DNA of 64,000 nt from an uncultured Isosphaeraceae bacterium (GTDB lineage Bacteria; Planctomycetota; Planctomycetia; Isosphaerales; Isosphaeraceae): the NCBI GenBank assembly GCA_945957605.1, contig CAMFLR010000001.1, positions 1-64,000 on the forward strand. Reading direction: 5' to 3'. The notes beneath the pieces are model-generated. The model had not been told where the DNA came from. It worked only from the letters and a program-made list of their open reading frames with translations, and did no database searches. Made by a program: the position numbers and the translations under genes. Below, one piece after another: positions 8,770 through 17,315 of this stretch (positions are counted from its first letter, which is position 1; every line of letters begins with the position of its first letter).

Positions 8770-10071
8770 TCATGGTGTTGCTGGCTTTGGTGCGGGCGAA
8801 GTGGCGGAGCCGCTGGGATCGAATCCTACCGGCAGTTTCTTGAGATATGTGCCTACGAGATCTTGCGCGGCTTTGGGTGGCTTGCCGTTTTCACGGGTGT
8901 AGATTTCTTCGGCCAGATGAATGATCAGAGCGGCCTGCGATTGTTCGTCACGTGAAAGGGCGCGATCGAGTCCAACCCACATATAGGCGTCCAGCTTTGC
9001 GTAGAGCGTTGTGTCGAACCATGCGGCGAGATCGTCGAGCGATAGGGGTGGTGTTTCTCCGGGCGACGGTTCGTAAAGCGTAAGTTCCTTGACTTGCACC
9101 GCCCGCTTCGCGAGTTCGCTGGTCGGCAAATCGGCGGCGGCGAGCCAGTTGGCAACCTCGAGTCGAATTACGCGTCTGCTTCGCTCCGGCTCACGTTTGA
9201 GGGCGCCGTATGCTGTCATCGCCTTGATTTTGATCGAACGAACGAAAGTGGGCGGCGCAGGCGTGGCGAGATTACTCAGCGAAACTTCGAGCAATCGTTC
9301 GCGCCCGTTGTGATCTTCGAGTGAGTTGGTCAGCGAAAAGTAAGCTGTGCGAACGAGGTCGCGACGCGAGACGGTGAGTGCGTTGATTTCGAGTACGTCG
9401 TTCAGTGCTCGCTTGAGTTGCGGGATAGTGACTTTGGTATTCTTGGACCAATGAATCGCAGCGCTACTGGTGGCGTGGTAAACCGCAATGCCGACGCATC
9501 GCCCGATGATTTCGCCGTCCTGTCCCACATGCCTGCTCGCCCTTAAGTTGGCGCGATACCAATCCCACGCCTTAGCAAGATCGCCTTCATGTTCATGGCG
9601 ATAACCGATCAGATTGGCTGAACGGCTGATATTGCGGACCGTTAACGTTACGGGAACTTCTGTCGCGAAATTCACAGTCCCGGGCTGATGATAGACCGCC
9701 CTTGTCCGTTTGGTTCCTTCGAACCAGGTTTCGAGTGCCTGGCGGTTGTCGTCAGCATACGCGAGATGAGTGGGGTCGACGTCGAGCCAATCGGAATAGA
9801 CGCCTTTCATCGTGCCAGGCTCGATGCCTTTCAATTGTTCATGGGCGCGAGCGTAATAAGTGAACGCATTATCTTCGGGATTGATGTGGATGAAGCCGCC
9901 GCGTTCGTGATCGAAGGGAGGCGGAATTTCGGGCAGACCGCGCAGACTGGTCATCCGATAGACGAACGCACCGACGAGGAATACGACGATCGCCAGCAAG
10001 ACGCGAATGACGCGACTTCGCAATGATCTTGCTGGTTTCGTCTCGGCGGTGGCTTTGGTTTCGGTCGCCAT
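8770..10071 (-). CDS. membrane-anchored paralogue family protein, copy 2
   Basis: Second array member, 433 residues, function unknown. Its N-terminus (ETKPARSLRSRVIRVLLAIV) is nearly identical to that of copy 3. It carries the family block LRGLPEIPPPFDHERGG..PEDNAFTYYARAHE after one membrane helix. Further shared blocks are YRANLRASRHVGQDG, LKREPERSRRVIRLEVANWLAAADLP (cited in parts) and ALIIHLAEEIYTRENGKPP followed by DLVGTYLKKLP. A strong AAGGAGG lies 8-9 bases before the ATG. It is preceded by copy 3 with only 21 bases between them, so these two are probably one transcript. Pro/Ala-rich C-terminal tail. Confidence 0.88.
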   Translation of the reverse strand: MATETKATAETKPARSLRSRVIRVLLAIVVFLVGAFVYRMTSLRGLPEIPPPFDHERGGFIHINPEDNAFTYYARAHEQLKGIEPGTMKGVYSDWLDVDPTHLAYADDNRQALETWFEGTKRTRAVYHQPGTVNFATEVPVTLTVRNISRSANLIGYRHEHEGDLAKAWDWYRANLRASRHVGQDGEIIGRCVGIAVYHATSSAAIHWSKNTKVTIPQLKRALNDVLEINALTVSRRDLVRTAYFSLTNSLEDHNGRERLLEVSLSNLATPAPPTFVRSIKIKAMTAYGALKREPERSRRVIRLEVANWLAAADLPTSELAKRAVQVKELTLYEPSPGETPPLSLDDLAAWFDTTLYAKLDAYMWVGLDRALSRDEQSQAALIIHLAEEIYTRENGKPPKAAQDLVGTYLKKLPVGFDPSGSATSPAPKPATP

Positions 10072-10092
10072 CGCGGTTTCCTCCTTAACTAA

Positions 10093-11385
10093 CTATCGCG
10101 CTGCGGGCTTCACCAAAGGTATCGCAGCGCCGGTCGAGTCGAAGCCTGCGGGGAGAGCTTGGAGATAGGGCCCCACAAGATCTTGTGGGGTCGCAGGCGA
10201 TTTTCCTTTTTCGCGTGTATAGATTTGCTCGGCGAGGTGGACGATGAGGGCGGCGCGAGTTTGCTCGTCGCGAAGCATGGCACGTTCCAGGAGGTTCCAG
10301 TTCTGCAAATACATGCGGGCGAAGAGTGTGGTTTGGTACCAACTTGCTAGCTCATTGGGCCGCATCGACTTCGCACACTCTGGTGAATCGTAAAGCGGTA
10401 GTTCGTTGTGCATTTTCAGGAGCTTTAGTCGTTCCGCTGCAGGGAGGTCTGCGGCTGACAACCAGTTGGCCGTGACGAGTTGGAAGACGCGTTTGCTTCG
10501 TTTGGGCTCGCGCCTGATTGCGCCGTAGGCCGCCACTAAGCGGGCTTTGGTCTTGGTTTTGAAAGTACTGGTTGAATTGGAGGCATTGATGAATAAGTTA
10601 TCGAGTGCCTCTCCCCGAATCGAGGAATTCTCGAGCGAGTTGATGTAGTTGAAGTATTCCGCCCGAATAAGGTTGCGGACCGAGCCTGTGAGCGCATCGA
10701 TTTCGAACACGTCCTTGAGCGCCTGCTTGAGCTGATCGGTGGCGACCCTCGGGTTTTCGGCCCAGCGGATCACGTTCGGGACTGTGATGGCGTAGATCGC
10801 GTTCCCGATGTAGCGTTCGATCGCGGCGCCGTTTTGGCCGGAGTGGCGGCTGGCACGAAGGGCTGCGCGATACCACTTCCAGGCTTTGGCGTAATCACCT
10901 TCGTGCTCATGACGATATCCGACGAGATTTGCGGCGTGGCAAAAGTTGCGAAGCGAAAGTAAGGCAGGCAACTCCGTCATAATGTTGAACGTATTCGGCT
11001 GAATATAAACGGATCGCTCACGCGTCGTCCCTTCAAACCAGATGCCGAGCGCTTCGCGATTGTCGTCGATGAACTTGAAGTGTTTCTGGTCGACTTCCGA
11101 CCAATTGGAGTAAGTCGTGGGTATGTCTTGGGACTGAATGTCGCGGCACTTCTCTTGGGCGCGAAAATAATACGTGAACGCGTTGTCTTCGGGTCGAATA
11201 TCGACGACGCCGTCTCGCTCTGGATCGAATGGCGGGGTGATGTCGGGAAGACCACGCAGACTCGTGAGCCTATATGCGAATGCACCGAAGAGAACCGCAA
11301 CGATGGCCAGCGAGACGCGAACGATGCGACTTCGGAGCGATCTGGCAGGCTTGGTCTCTGTGGCGGCTTCGGTTCCGGTCGCCAT
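10093..11385 (-). CDS. membrane-anchored paralogue family protein, copy 3
   Basis: Third array member, 430 residues, function unknown. It has one N-terminal membrane helix, then LRGLPDITPPFDPERDG..RPEDNAFTYYFRAQE, a helical middle with ALRASRHSGQNGAAIERYIG, REPKRSKRVFQLVTANWLSA (one residue class change from the family REPERS), and ALIVHLAEQIYTREKGKSP with DLVGPYLQALPAGFD. ATG 11385 is preferred because GAGG lies eight bases upstream; an in-frame GTG immediately precedes it. It is spaced 57 bases from copy 4, so the array looks operonic. No catalytic motif is visible. Confidence 0.88.
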   Translation of the reverse strand: MATGTEAATETKPARSLRSRIVRVSLAIVAVLFGAFAYRLTSLRGLPDITPPFDPERDGVVDIRPEDNAFTYYFRAQEKCRDIQSQDIPTTYSNWSEVDQKHFKFIDDNREALGIWFEGTTRERSVYIQPNTFNIMTELPALLSLRNFCHAANLVGYRHEHEGDYAKAWKWYRAALRASRHSGQNGAAIERYIGNAIYAITVPNVIRWAENPRVATDQLKQALKDVFEIDALTGSVRNLIRAEYFNYINSLENSSIRGEALDNLFINASNSTSTFKTKTKARLVAAYGAIRREPKRSKRVFQLVTANWLSAADLPAAERLKLLKMHNELPLYDSPECAKSMRPNELASWYQTTLFARMYLQNWNLLERAMLRDEQTRAALIVHLAEQIYTREKGKSPATPQDLVGPYLQALPAGFDSTGAAIPLVKPAAR

Positions 11386-11442
11386 CACCGTTTCCTCGGG
11401 TTGCCGATTGCAAGGCGGTACGACTACTACACACGCATCGAA

Positions 11443-12738
11443 CTATCGTCCTGCCGGCTTCACTGTGGTGGGTATAGTCGCGTCGTTTGGGTCGAAACCT
11501 GCGGGAAGAGCTTGAAGATATGAGCCGACGAGATCTTGCGGCGTCGCGGGCGGTTTTCCTTTTTCACGCGTATAAACTTGCTCGGCAAGGTGGACGATGA
11601 GCGCGGCGCGAGTTTGCTCGTCGCGAACGAGTGCGCGATCGATGTTGCCCCAGCCGGGCATGTACATGCGGGCGAAAATCGTTGTGTCGAACCAGCTTGC
11701 GAGCTCGTCGAGCGGCATAAGGCTGGTAGCTTCAAGTGTATCAAAGAGTGGCAAATCTTTGTGCATCTTGAGGAGTTTGAGGCACTCGGGGGCGGGGAGA
11801 TCGGCAACGGTTAGCCAGTTGCTCACGACGAGCTGGATGACGCGTTTGCTTCGTTCGGGCTCGCGACGAAGTGCGCCATAGGCAGCGATGGCACGCACCT
11901 TGACTTTGGATTTGAAACTCGGTTGTTGGCCAGAGCCATCGAGGTAGGAGCCATCGAGAACCTGGGTGCGAATCGTCGCATCTTCGAGCGAATTCATGCA
12001 CGAGAAATACTCGGCACAGATGAGGTTCCGCGGCGAACCGGTAAGCGCTTCGATTTCGAGCACTTCTTGCAACGCTTGCTTGACCTGAGCAGTCGTCACC
12101 TTGGGATTCTCGGCCCATCGCCGGACGTTCGGACTCGTACTGGCATAGATCGCGACACCAACGAGCCGCTCGATGGCGACACCGTGTTGGCCCGAGTGCC
12201 GGCTGGCTCGCAAATTCGCGCGATACCACTCCCAGGCCTTGGCGTAATCACCTTCGTGCTCATAGCGAAACCCGACAAGATTCGCCGCGCGACAGAAGTT
12301 GCGGAGCGACTGCACGGCGGGCAGCATTGTCATGAAGGTCAGCGTTTTGGGCTGATGATAAAAGCCCCGATCGCGTTTCGTGCCTTCAAGCCAAATGTCG
12401 AGTGCCTCGCGATTGTCGTCAACGAATTTGAGCTGTGCTTGATCAACCTGCAACCAATCCGTGTACGACGCGAGCATGCTCGTGGGCTGGGTGTCGCGAT
12501 ACCTTTCATGGGCGCGAACGTAATATGTAAACGCGTTATCTTCCGGTCGAAGGTCGATCACTCCGTCGCGCTCGCGGTCGAACGGAGGGGGGATGTTCGG
12601 CAGTCCCCGCAGGCTCGTCAGACGCCAGACCGTGAGCCCACCGCCCAGGACGACGATTGCCAGCACGCTGCGAACAATGATTTTGCGAACCGACCGCGCG
12701 GGCTTGGCCGGCGTGAGTGCTTCCGTCGTCGACGACAT
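11443..12738 (-). CDS. membrane-anchored paralogue family protein, copy 4
   Basis: Fourth array member, 431 residues. It is very close to copies 3 and 5 over the post-membrane block (LPNIPPPFDRERDG..LRPEDNAFTYYVRAHE), the middle (YRANLRASRHSGQHGVAIERL) and the C-terminus (ALIVHLAEQVYTREKGKPP, DLVGSYLQALPAGFDP). The membrane helix is at about residues 19-40. Start at ATG 12738; the ribosome site is weak (GGGGATCTC). The 89-base gap to copy 5 has no evident terminator. Function unknown; the C-terminal pattern resembles the helix-Gly-Pro-Leu-Pro motif found at the end of many planctomycete exported proteins, an inference only. Confidence 0.88.
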   Translation of the reverse strand: MSSTTEALTPAKPARSVRKIIVRSVLAIVVLGGGLTVWRLTSLRGLPNIPPPFDRERDGVIDLRPEDNAFTYYVRAHERYRDTQPTSMLASYTDWLQVDQAQLKFVDDNREALDIWLEGTKRDRGFYHQPKTLTFMTMLPAVQSLRNFCRAANLVGFRYEHEGDYAKAWEWYRANLRASRHSGQHGVAIERLVGVAIYASTSPNVRRWAENPKVTTAQVKQALQEVLEIEALTGSPRNLICAEYFSCMNSLEDATIRTQVLDGSYLDGSGQQPSFKSKVKVRAIAAYGALRREPERSKRVIQLVVSNWLTVADLPAPECLKLLKMHKDLPLFDTLEATSLMPLDELASWFDTTIFARMYMPGWGNIDRALVRDEQTRAALIVHLAEQVYTREKGKPPATPQDLVGSYLQALPAGFDPNDATIPTTVKPAGR

Positions 12739-12827
12739 TTGCGAGATCCCCTAATCACTTCGTTTATCGGACAGTTGTAAGCCTACCCCAGCGCGAGCTG
12801 GGATTCAACGACAAATGTCGCAGAGTG

Positions 12828-14108
12828 TTAGCGGGCGGGACTTGAAGGAGTGGTGTACGCGCTGGGAAGTTGCTGGAGATAGGGGCCGACCAGTTCGTTG
12901 GCGGACTCAGGCATGTTGCCGTGCTCGCGCAAGTAAATCTGTTCGGCGAGGTGGACGATGAGAGCGGCGCGGGTTTGTTCGTGGCGAGCGAGTGTCGCGT
13001 CGATGTTGCCCCAGCCAGGGAGATAGACCTTGGCGAAGAGCGTTGTCTCGCACCATTCGGCGAGCTCGTCGAGTGAGAGAGGGCCTGTGTGATTATCGTC
13101 GAGTCGATAGAGCGGAATGCCGCAATGTTTTTCGATCACTTTGACCCGATCGGCAGCCGGCAAATCCGCTGCGGCGAGCCAGTTGGAGAATACAAGCCGA
13201 ATCACTCGGCTGCTACGTTCGGTATCGCGCCTGATGGTGCCATAGGCGGAAATGGCTTTGCTTCGGACGGATTTCGCGAATGATTCAGGCTTTTGATCTT
13301 TGGGAGCGGGGAAGTTGCCGTCGGCGCTCAACGCGATATTGCGGAGAACGGGATCTTCGAGCGTGTTGATCATGCCGAAATATTCGGCGCAGACCATGTT
13401 GCGCGTTGGACCGGTCAAGGCGTCGAGTTCGAGTACATCCTGTAGAGCTTGTTTCAACTGAGCGGCGGTAACCTTGGGATTTTTGGACCAGCGGATGACG
13501 TTTACTTTGGTGTTCGCGTAAATCGCGCTGCCAACGAGGAATTCGATCGCGACTCCGTGTTGACCCAGGTGGCGGCTCGCACGCAGATTTGCGAGGTACC
13601 ATTCCCAGGCCTTCGCGAAATCACCCTCGTGTTCGTAGCGCAGGGCGATCAGATTGGTCGTACGGCTAAAGCTTCGAAGCTTTTGCACGACAGGAAGGTC
13701 TGTGGCGAAGGTTATTTCACGAGGCTGGATATAAACAGCGCGGTTGCGTTTGGTGCCTTCAAACCAGACGTCGAAGGCTGCGCGATTTTCCTCGATGTAC
13801 TTGCGATGAGGTTCGCCAACCTCGGACCAGTCAGCAAAAATAGGCCCCTTCGACTCGGGCTCGAGCGTGCGAAGCATCCCGTGAGCGCGAATATAATAGG
13901 TAAACGCATTATCTTCGGGACGAATGTCGACAAAGCCATCACGCTCGCGATCGAACGGCGGGGGAATGTTGGGAAGGCCACTCAAACTCGTGATGCGGTA
14001 ACCAAAATAACCGCCGACAAGCATTATCGCCGCGAACACGCCGCGAACGATGAGTTTGCGAGTGGATTTCGCCGGCTTTGATGCAACAGCTTCGGTTTTC
14101 GTCGACAT
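12828..14108 (-). CDS. membrane-anchored paralogue family protein, copy 5 (first in transcription order)
   Basis: First gene of the array in transcription order, 426 residues from ATG 14108. That start is preceded by GGGAG at six bases and matches the sibling N-termini; a longer frame from 14165 lacks support. It has one membrane helix at about 19-38, LSGLPNIPPPFDRERDG..RPEDNAFTYYIRAH, YLANLRASRHLGQHGVAIEFL, RRDTERSSRVIRLVFSNWLAAADLP (cited in parts) and ALIVHLAEQIYLREHGNMP with ELVGPYLQQLP. It lacks the Pro-rich tail of copy 2. Upstream lies a short non-coding stretch and a palindrome at 14219. Confidence 0.87.
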   Translation of the reverse strand: MSTKTEAVASKPAKSTRKLIVRGVFAAIMLVGGYFGYRITSLSGLPNIPPPFDRERDGFVDIRPEDNAFTYYIRAHGMLRTLEPESKGPIFADWSEVGEPHRKYIEENRAAFDVWFEGTKRNRAVYIQPREITFATDLPVVQKLRSFSRTTNLIALRYEHEGDFAKAWEWYLANLRASRHLGQHGVAIEFLVGSAIYANTKVNVIRWSKNPKVTAAQLKQALQDVLELDALTGPTRNMVCAEYFGMINTLEDPVLRNIALSADGNFPAPKDQKPESFAKSVRSKAISAYGTIRRDTERSSRVIRLVFSNWLAAADLPAADRVKVIEKHCGIPLYRLDDNHTGPLSLDELAEWCETTLFAKVYLPGWGNIDATLARHEQTRAALIVHLAEQIYLREHGNMPESANELVGPYLQQLPSAYTTPSSPAR

Positions 14109-14218
14109 GGCGCACTCCCAGACAGATGCCAGCGTAACCCATGCATTGTTACGTGGCGACGACAAATGTAAAAGACGGTGGCGAAACTTATCCCGTGGCG
14201 ATACTTTTGGGTTGGTGC

Positions 14219-14235
14219 CACTGGCTGTGCCAGTG
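14219..14235. repeat. REP-like palindrome, copy A
   Basis: CACTGGC-TGT-GCCAGTG, a perfect seven-base-pair stem preceded by GTGC and followed by a CTCCTC tail. A related copy in the opposite orientation lies at 15077-15105. The two flank the gene at 14300 and the RHS remnant. Confidence 0.5.
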
Positions 14236-14299
14236 CTCCTCTACGCAAGCGCAAAACTCGAAGGATCTCGTTCTCAATCACAACTTAAAGGAGTAAAGC

Positions 14300-14875
14300 A
14301 TGAACGATTCAATGTCCGACGCGTTGATCAATCGCATCGAGCGTCTGGAGCGGTCGAATCGAAGGCTCCTCCAAGTGCTGGCCAGCCTTGCACTGGTAGC
14401 CGTGATCGCTGTTTCAGCGGCCGCTGCCAAGGTGGCCGCGACTCCTGACATTCTCGAGGCGAAGCGCTTCGTCTTGAAAGGACCCGACGGGAAAGATCGA
14501 GTCGTGATTGGCGTCAATGCCGAAGGAATGACCGAACAGAGTTTTCTGGGAGCGGACGGTAAACGAATGCTGTGCTTCGTTTCTTCAGAAGACGAAGGCG
14601 CGTTTGTGGCCCTTAGCGCGAAAGGTGAAGAAGAACCATGCCTAATTCTAAGAGTTGAAGCTGATGGAATTCCCAACATCGACATGTATGAAAAGGGCAA
14701 AGAGACTGCGAGACTCGATTTGAGTTTGACCAAAGAGGGATTGCCCGTGATGAATTTCTTTGACAACGGGGATAAGCTTCGTCTGCAGTTCATATTGGAT
14801 GCGAACGGAGTGCCACTCTTGACGGTGCGGGATAAAGATGGAAACGTTATCGAAACAATTCCTCGCGGCAAGTAG
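14300..14875 (+). CDS. unrecognised single-pass protein with beta-repeat C-terminus
   Basis: 191 residues. The N-terminus is a short charged coiled coil (RIERLERSNRRLLQVLA), running into a membrane helix at about residues 25-42. After this come four or five short repeats of the form 'hydrophobic-GPDGKDR-VVIGV...G', each ending in a Gly/Asp turn, suggesting a beta solenoid or sheet outside the membrane. AAAGGAG at 14288-14293 supports the ATG. It lies between two inverted REP-like palindromes and just before an RHS remnant, in a region that looks mobile or decaying. I know of similar coiled-coil plus GPDGK-repeat proteins in planctomycetes but no assigned function. Confidence 0.75.
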   Translation: MNDSMSDALINRIERLERSNRRLLQVLASLALVAVIAVSAAAAKVAATPDILEAKRFVLKGPDGKDRVVIGVNAEGMTEQSFLGADGKRMLCFVSSEDEGAFVALSAKGEEEPCLILRVEADGIPNIDMYEKGKETARLDLSLTKEGLPVMNFFDNGDKLRLQFILDANGVPLLTVRDKDGNVIETIPRGK

Positions 14876-14899
14876 GGCTCATCCGACTGGACTGCGTGA

Positions 14900-14922
14900 C
14901 CGGGACAACTTGCTTGTCTCGG
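14900..14922. repeat. dispersed GGGACAA palindrome, copy 1
   Basis: CCGGGACAA-CTTGC-TTGTCTCGG, a nine-base-pair stem with one G-T pair. The arm and its GAC flank recur at 24260-24281. Both copies are intergenic. Confidence 0.45.
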
Positions 14923-14942
14923 TGCGGAGCACATGGAGAACG

Positions 14943-15068
14943 AATAGTTATGCCTACGACGCCGCCAACCGCCTGACGACCATTACTCAGGCCGTCGGCT
15001 TCCGATGGCCTATGGGATACGACGGTCGAGGTAAAGACACGACCATCAAGGACCCGAGTGCCCACGTA
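14943..15068 (+). pseudogene. RHS/YD-repeat gene remnant
   Basis: An open stretch encodes NSYAYDAANRLTTITQ, then GYDGRGKDTTIKDP. This is the classic RHS/YD pattern (Y.YDA.NRLT.IT..G...Y.YD..G..TTI.DP). Only about two repeat units survive; the flanking sequence in the same frame has no RHS character and there is no plausible start. RHS proteins are very large polymorphic toxin or wall-associated proteins. This is a leftover fragment, perhaps carried with the palindromes on either side. Confidence 0.6.
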
Positions 15069-15076
15069 AGGAAGAG

Positions 15077-15105
15077 CGCTGGCAGAGCCCAGTGGCACCC
15101 GGCGC
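15077..15105. repeat. REP-like palindrome, copy B (inverted)
   Basis: Read on the minus strand this gives GTGCCACTGGGC-TC-TGCCAGCG followed by CTC, matching copy A at 14219 with small changes but in opposite orientation. The two copies bracket about 0.85 kb that contains one gene and the RHS remnant. Confidence 0.45.
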
Positions 15106-15269
15106 TCCCCTGCTCTGTCCTGAGTCGAACAAATGCCAGGGTAACGTGCAGGACGTCGTTGATCAATGACAAGTGTAAAAGATTGGGCGTTGGGCCGAAC
15201 GATGAGTGCGGTTGATCAGATTGATGTCGTCGATTTCGTCAAAACGGTCCGATTCGAGCCGTTGCAGAT

Positions 15270-16397
15270 TCAATGCCATGAAAGATCAGCGATTTCGGCG
15301 CTCGGCAGTAGAGTATTTAGTTCTGCAATTCCCTTTGACGTTACATGTGTGTCCGTGAGAATGAATCGCTGAAGCTGAGTCAACGATTTCAGGACAAGTA
15401 TTCCCGTATCAGTCACTGGCAGGTCTTGAATCGTGAGATCCTCCAGCGATTGTAGTTTGCTTAAATGAACTAGTCCCGCATCGTCGACTCCTTTATTCGA
15501 ACCCAAGGCAAGTTTTTGAAGGCCATCAATAGATTCAAGAGTTTGCAAAGAATGATTAGAAAGATTCATGCGAGTGAGCGTTAGTTTTCTGAGATTGCGA
15601 GCGATCTTTATCCAATCGAGATCTGCGATGTTCATATCGTCAAAAATTATCGATTCATATTTTGAATTAATAAGTCTCCCGAGCTCGGCGCCCGTCACGC
15701 AGGCATGGGCTAATTCGAGTTTCCTAATCTCCTTGAGATGGCGCAGCGTCCGCAAGCCTTTGTCTGTAATGCGGTTACTGCCAAGACTTAACGACTTTAT
15801 TCTTGCAAGTGGAATAAGATGTTCAAGGTCATCATCTGACAGTGGAAGTTCCGAGAGATCGAGATACGTTAGGCTTGTGTTCTCACGCAAATGTACCAAG
15901 CCGGGACCTTGGACGCTGGTCCAACTAAGATTTAACCCTCTAAGCCGAGGCAGGCTTCGCAAGTGCAACAAATCTTCATCGGTGATCTGCTTTCGTCCTG
16001 TCAAATCGAGATAGCTCAGCCCTTTAAGCTCTACAACTCGTTTTAAGAGATCCTTCTCGCCCATCACAGGGCGATCACCAAAATCTGGATGATTAAGAGA
16101 CAAATATGCAACAGAGCCCAAAAAGTCATACCCGCAGGCTTTCACTAGCCAGGTAGGGTAAGGGCAATGATCGACGGTTTGGTCAATGATTCGGTCTCGT
16201 TCCCAATCCCAGTCCCATGAATAGACGACCATTCCACCGTGTTCGCGAACCGCCGCGACGACCTCTCGTTGCTTTCGTTCGTGATAGAGAGTGAGACCCA
16301 CCGCGCTGCCCAAGATGGCAGTCAGCACCAGAAAAACCCTGAGGTTAATTTTCGTCAAGCTACGTTTGAGCATATTACGTAGCATCGGAAAGGCCAT
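15270..16397 (-). CDS. leucine-rich repeat protein with N-terminal membrane anchor
   Basis: 375 residues. One membrane helix at about 19-37 follows a basic N-terminus, then a region of about 90 residues with Trp-rich YSWDWDWERDR, then eight or nine leucine-rich repeats of 23-25 residues. Examples are LKGLSYLDLTGRKQITDEDL, LRGLNLSWTSVQGPGLVHL and IKSLSLGSNRITDKGLRTL. The D-x-GL consensus is that of planctomycete LRR proteins, which are thought to bind proteins; no partner is evident. The gene is noticeably more AT-rich than its neighbours, which may indicate a different origin. An alternative start is ATG 16385. Confidence 0.88.
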   Translation of the reverse strand: MAFPMLRNMLKRSLTKINLRVFLVLTAILGSAVGLTLYHERKQREVVAAVREHGGMVVYSWDWDWERDRIIDQTVDHCPYPTWLVKACGYDFLGSVAYLSLNHPDFGDRPVMGEKDLLKRVVELKGLSYLDLTGRKQITDEDLLHLRSLPRLRGLNLSWTSVQGPGLVHLRENTSLTYLDLSELPLSDDDLEHLIPLARIKSLSLGSNRITDKGLRTLRHLKEIRKLELAHACVTGAELGRLINSKYESIIFDDMNIADLDWIKIARNLRKLTLTRMNLSNHSLQTLESIDGLQKLALGSNKGVDDAGLVHLSKLQSLEDLTIQDLPVTDTGILVLKSLTQLQRFILTDTHVTSKGIAELNTLLPSAEIADLSWH

Positions 16398-16503
16398 CGG
16401 CCCTAGCTCCGGACGAGAAAGACATTGCCGAAAATTCGGAAGTACCTGTGCAACGCATTAATTTACGTCGATCGCACTTGTCATGCTAGCATGCGGCGAA
16501 CTC

Positions 16504-16881
16504 TTAGTAGAGGCAGGTTAACACGAGAGCCCAGACTCCGATGGCGATCGCCACGACTCCCGCGGCGATGAATCCAGTGCGCGTCGCGCCGCGTTCCATT
16601 GAGCGGAGTGCCTTATTGGGCAGGAGAAAACAGATTGAGCCTTTGAGGAGCAGAAGCAAACCAAGAATTGTGACCACAACTGCTGGCCAGGTCCACACGC
16701 GGTGTCCGGCCACGATTGCGGCGCCGGTTGCGAGGTGAAAACCGCCGTTTGCAAATGCGCCGGGTCGACCGGAACAGCGTAGCCGGTTGTAGACTTCGAC
16801 CCAGTCGTCGGCGCGAATGATGTGGGAGGCGCCGATGATCAGCGATGTGATGGCGACATACCACTCAACGGCCTGTTCCAT
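16504..16881 (-). CDS. unrecognised four-helix membrane protein
   Basis: 125 residues with four hydrophobic segments (about 5-22, 46-64, 66-86 and 103-124) and a polar loop containing ADDWVEVYNRLRCSGRPGAF. It resembles small uncharacterised planctomycete membrane proteins, but I cannot assign a function. ATG 16881 is the only good start. On the minus strand it lies just downstream of what seems to be a decayed membrane protein gene (16960-17155). Confidence 0.7.
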   Translation of the reverse strand: MEQAVEWYVAITSLIIGASHIIRADDWVEVYNRLRCSGRPGAFANGGFHLATGAAIVAGHRVWTWPAVVVTILGLLLLLKGSICFLLPNKALRSMERGATRTGFIAAGVVAIAIGVWALVLTCLY

Positions 16882-16959
16882 CGTACTTACTTCCCATAAA
16901 CAAGCAAAAGTGTAAGATGAGTGAAACTAATCGTGTGTTTTAAGTTATGAATCGATGAT

Positions 16960-17155
16960 ATGATTAAATGGGTCAGTGAGCGTTGTTCAAATTCGCCCAG
17001 ATCGCCATATTGTGGAAAGGCGCTGCCAAGAAAAGCAAGACCACTGAAACCAATGATTAGAAGAGCCCAAGCCTGCCTTCGCGATCGAATCCGGGGTCAG
17101 CAGTCCGGAAAGTGGCAAGGTAAATCCCGATCATCGCAATCGCGGACATGACCAT
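16960..17155 (-). pseudogene. possible frameshifted remnant of a small membrane protein gene
   Basis: On the minus strand an ATG at 17155 opens MVMSAIAMIGIYLATFRTAD and soon stops. A second frame, entered around 17080, continues naturally as RRQAWALLIIGFSGLAFLGS and on into FPQYGDLGEF. Together these look like two hydrophobic helices split by a one-base frameshift. The two frames fit one protein better than chance, but no family is recognised. The rest of 16882-17315 holds nothing else I can support. Confidence 0.3.
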
Positions 17156-17315
17156 GCGAAAGGTCTAGGCTCGCGGGTTTGCGTCACCATCAGGCCGTTG
17201 CTCCTTTGTCCCTCAGGGAAAGAGAGCGGCTACCAGATTAACTGACGACCGCGCCGGATTTAATGCCATGATTGGCGCGTTTTCGGAGTGGGCATTCGAC
17301 GTCGACTATCTTGGA

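Noticed and set aside
7431-14108. Five-gene array as an assembly artefact of one gene
   Set aside because: Copies differ throughout, have different lengths, intergenic gaps and start contexts, and copy 1 is strongly diverged.
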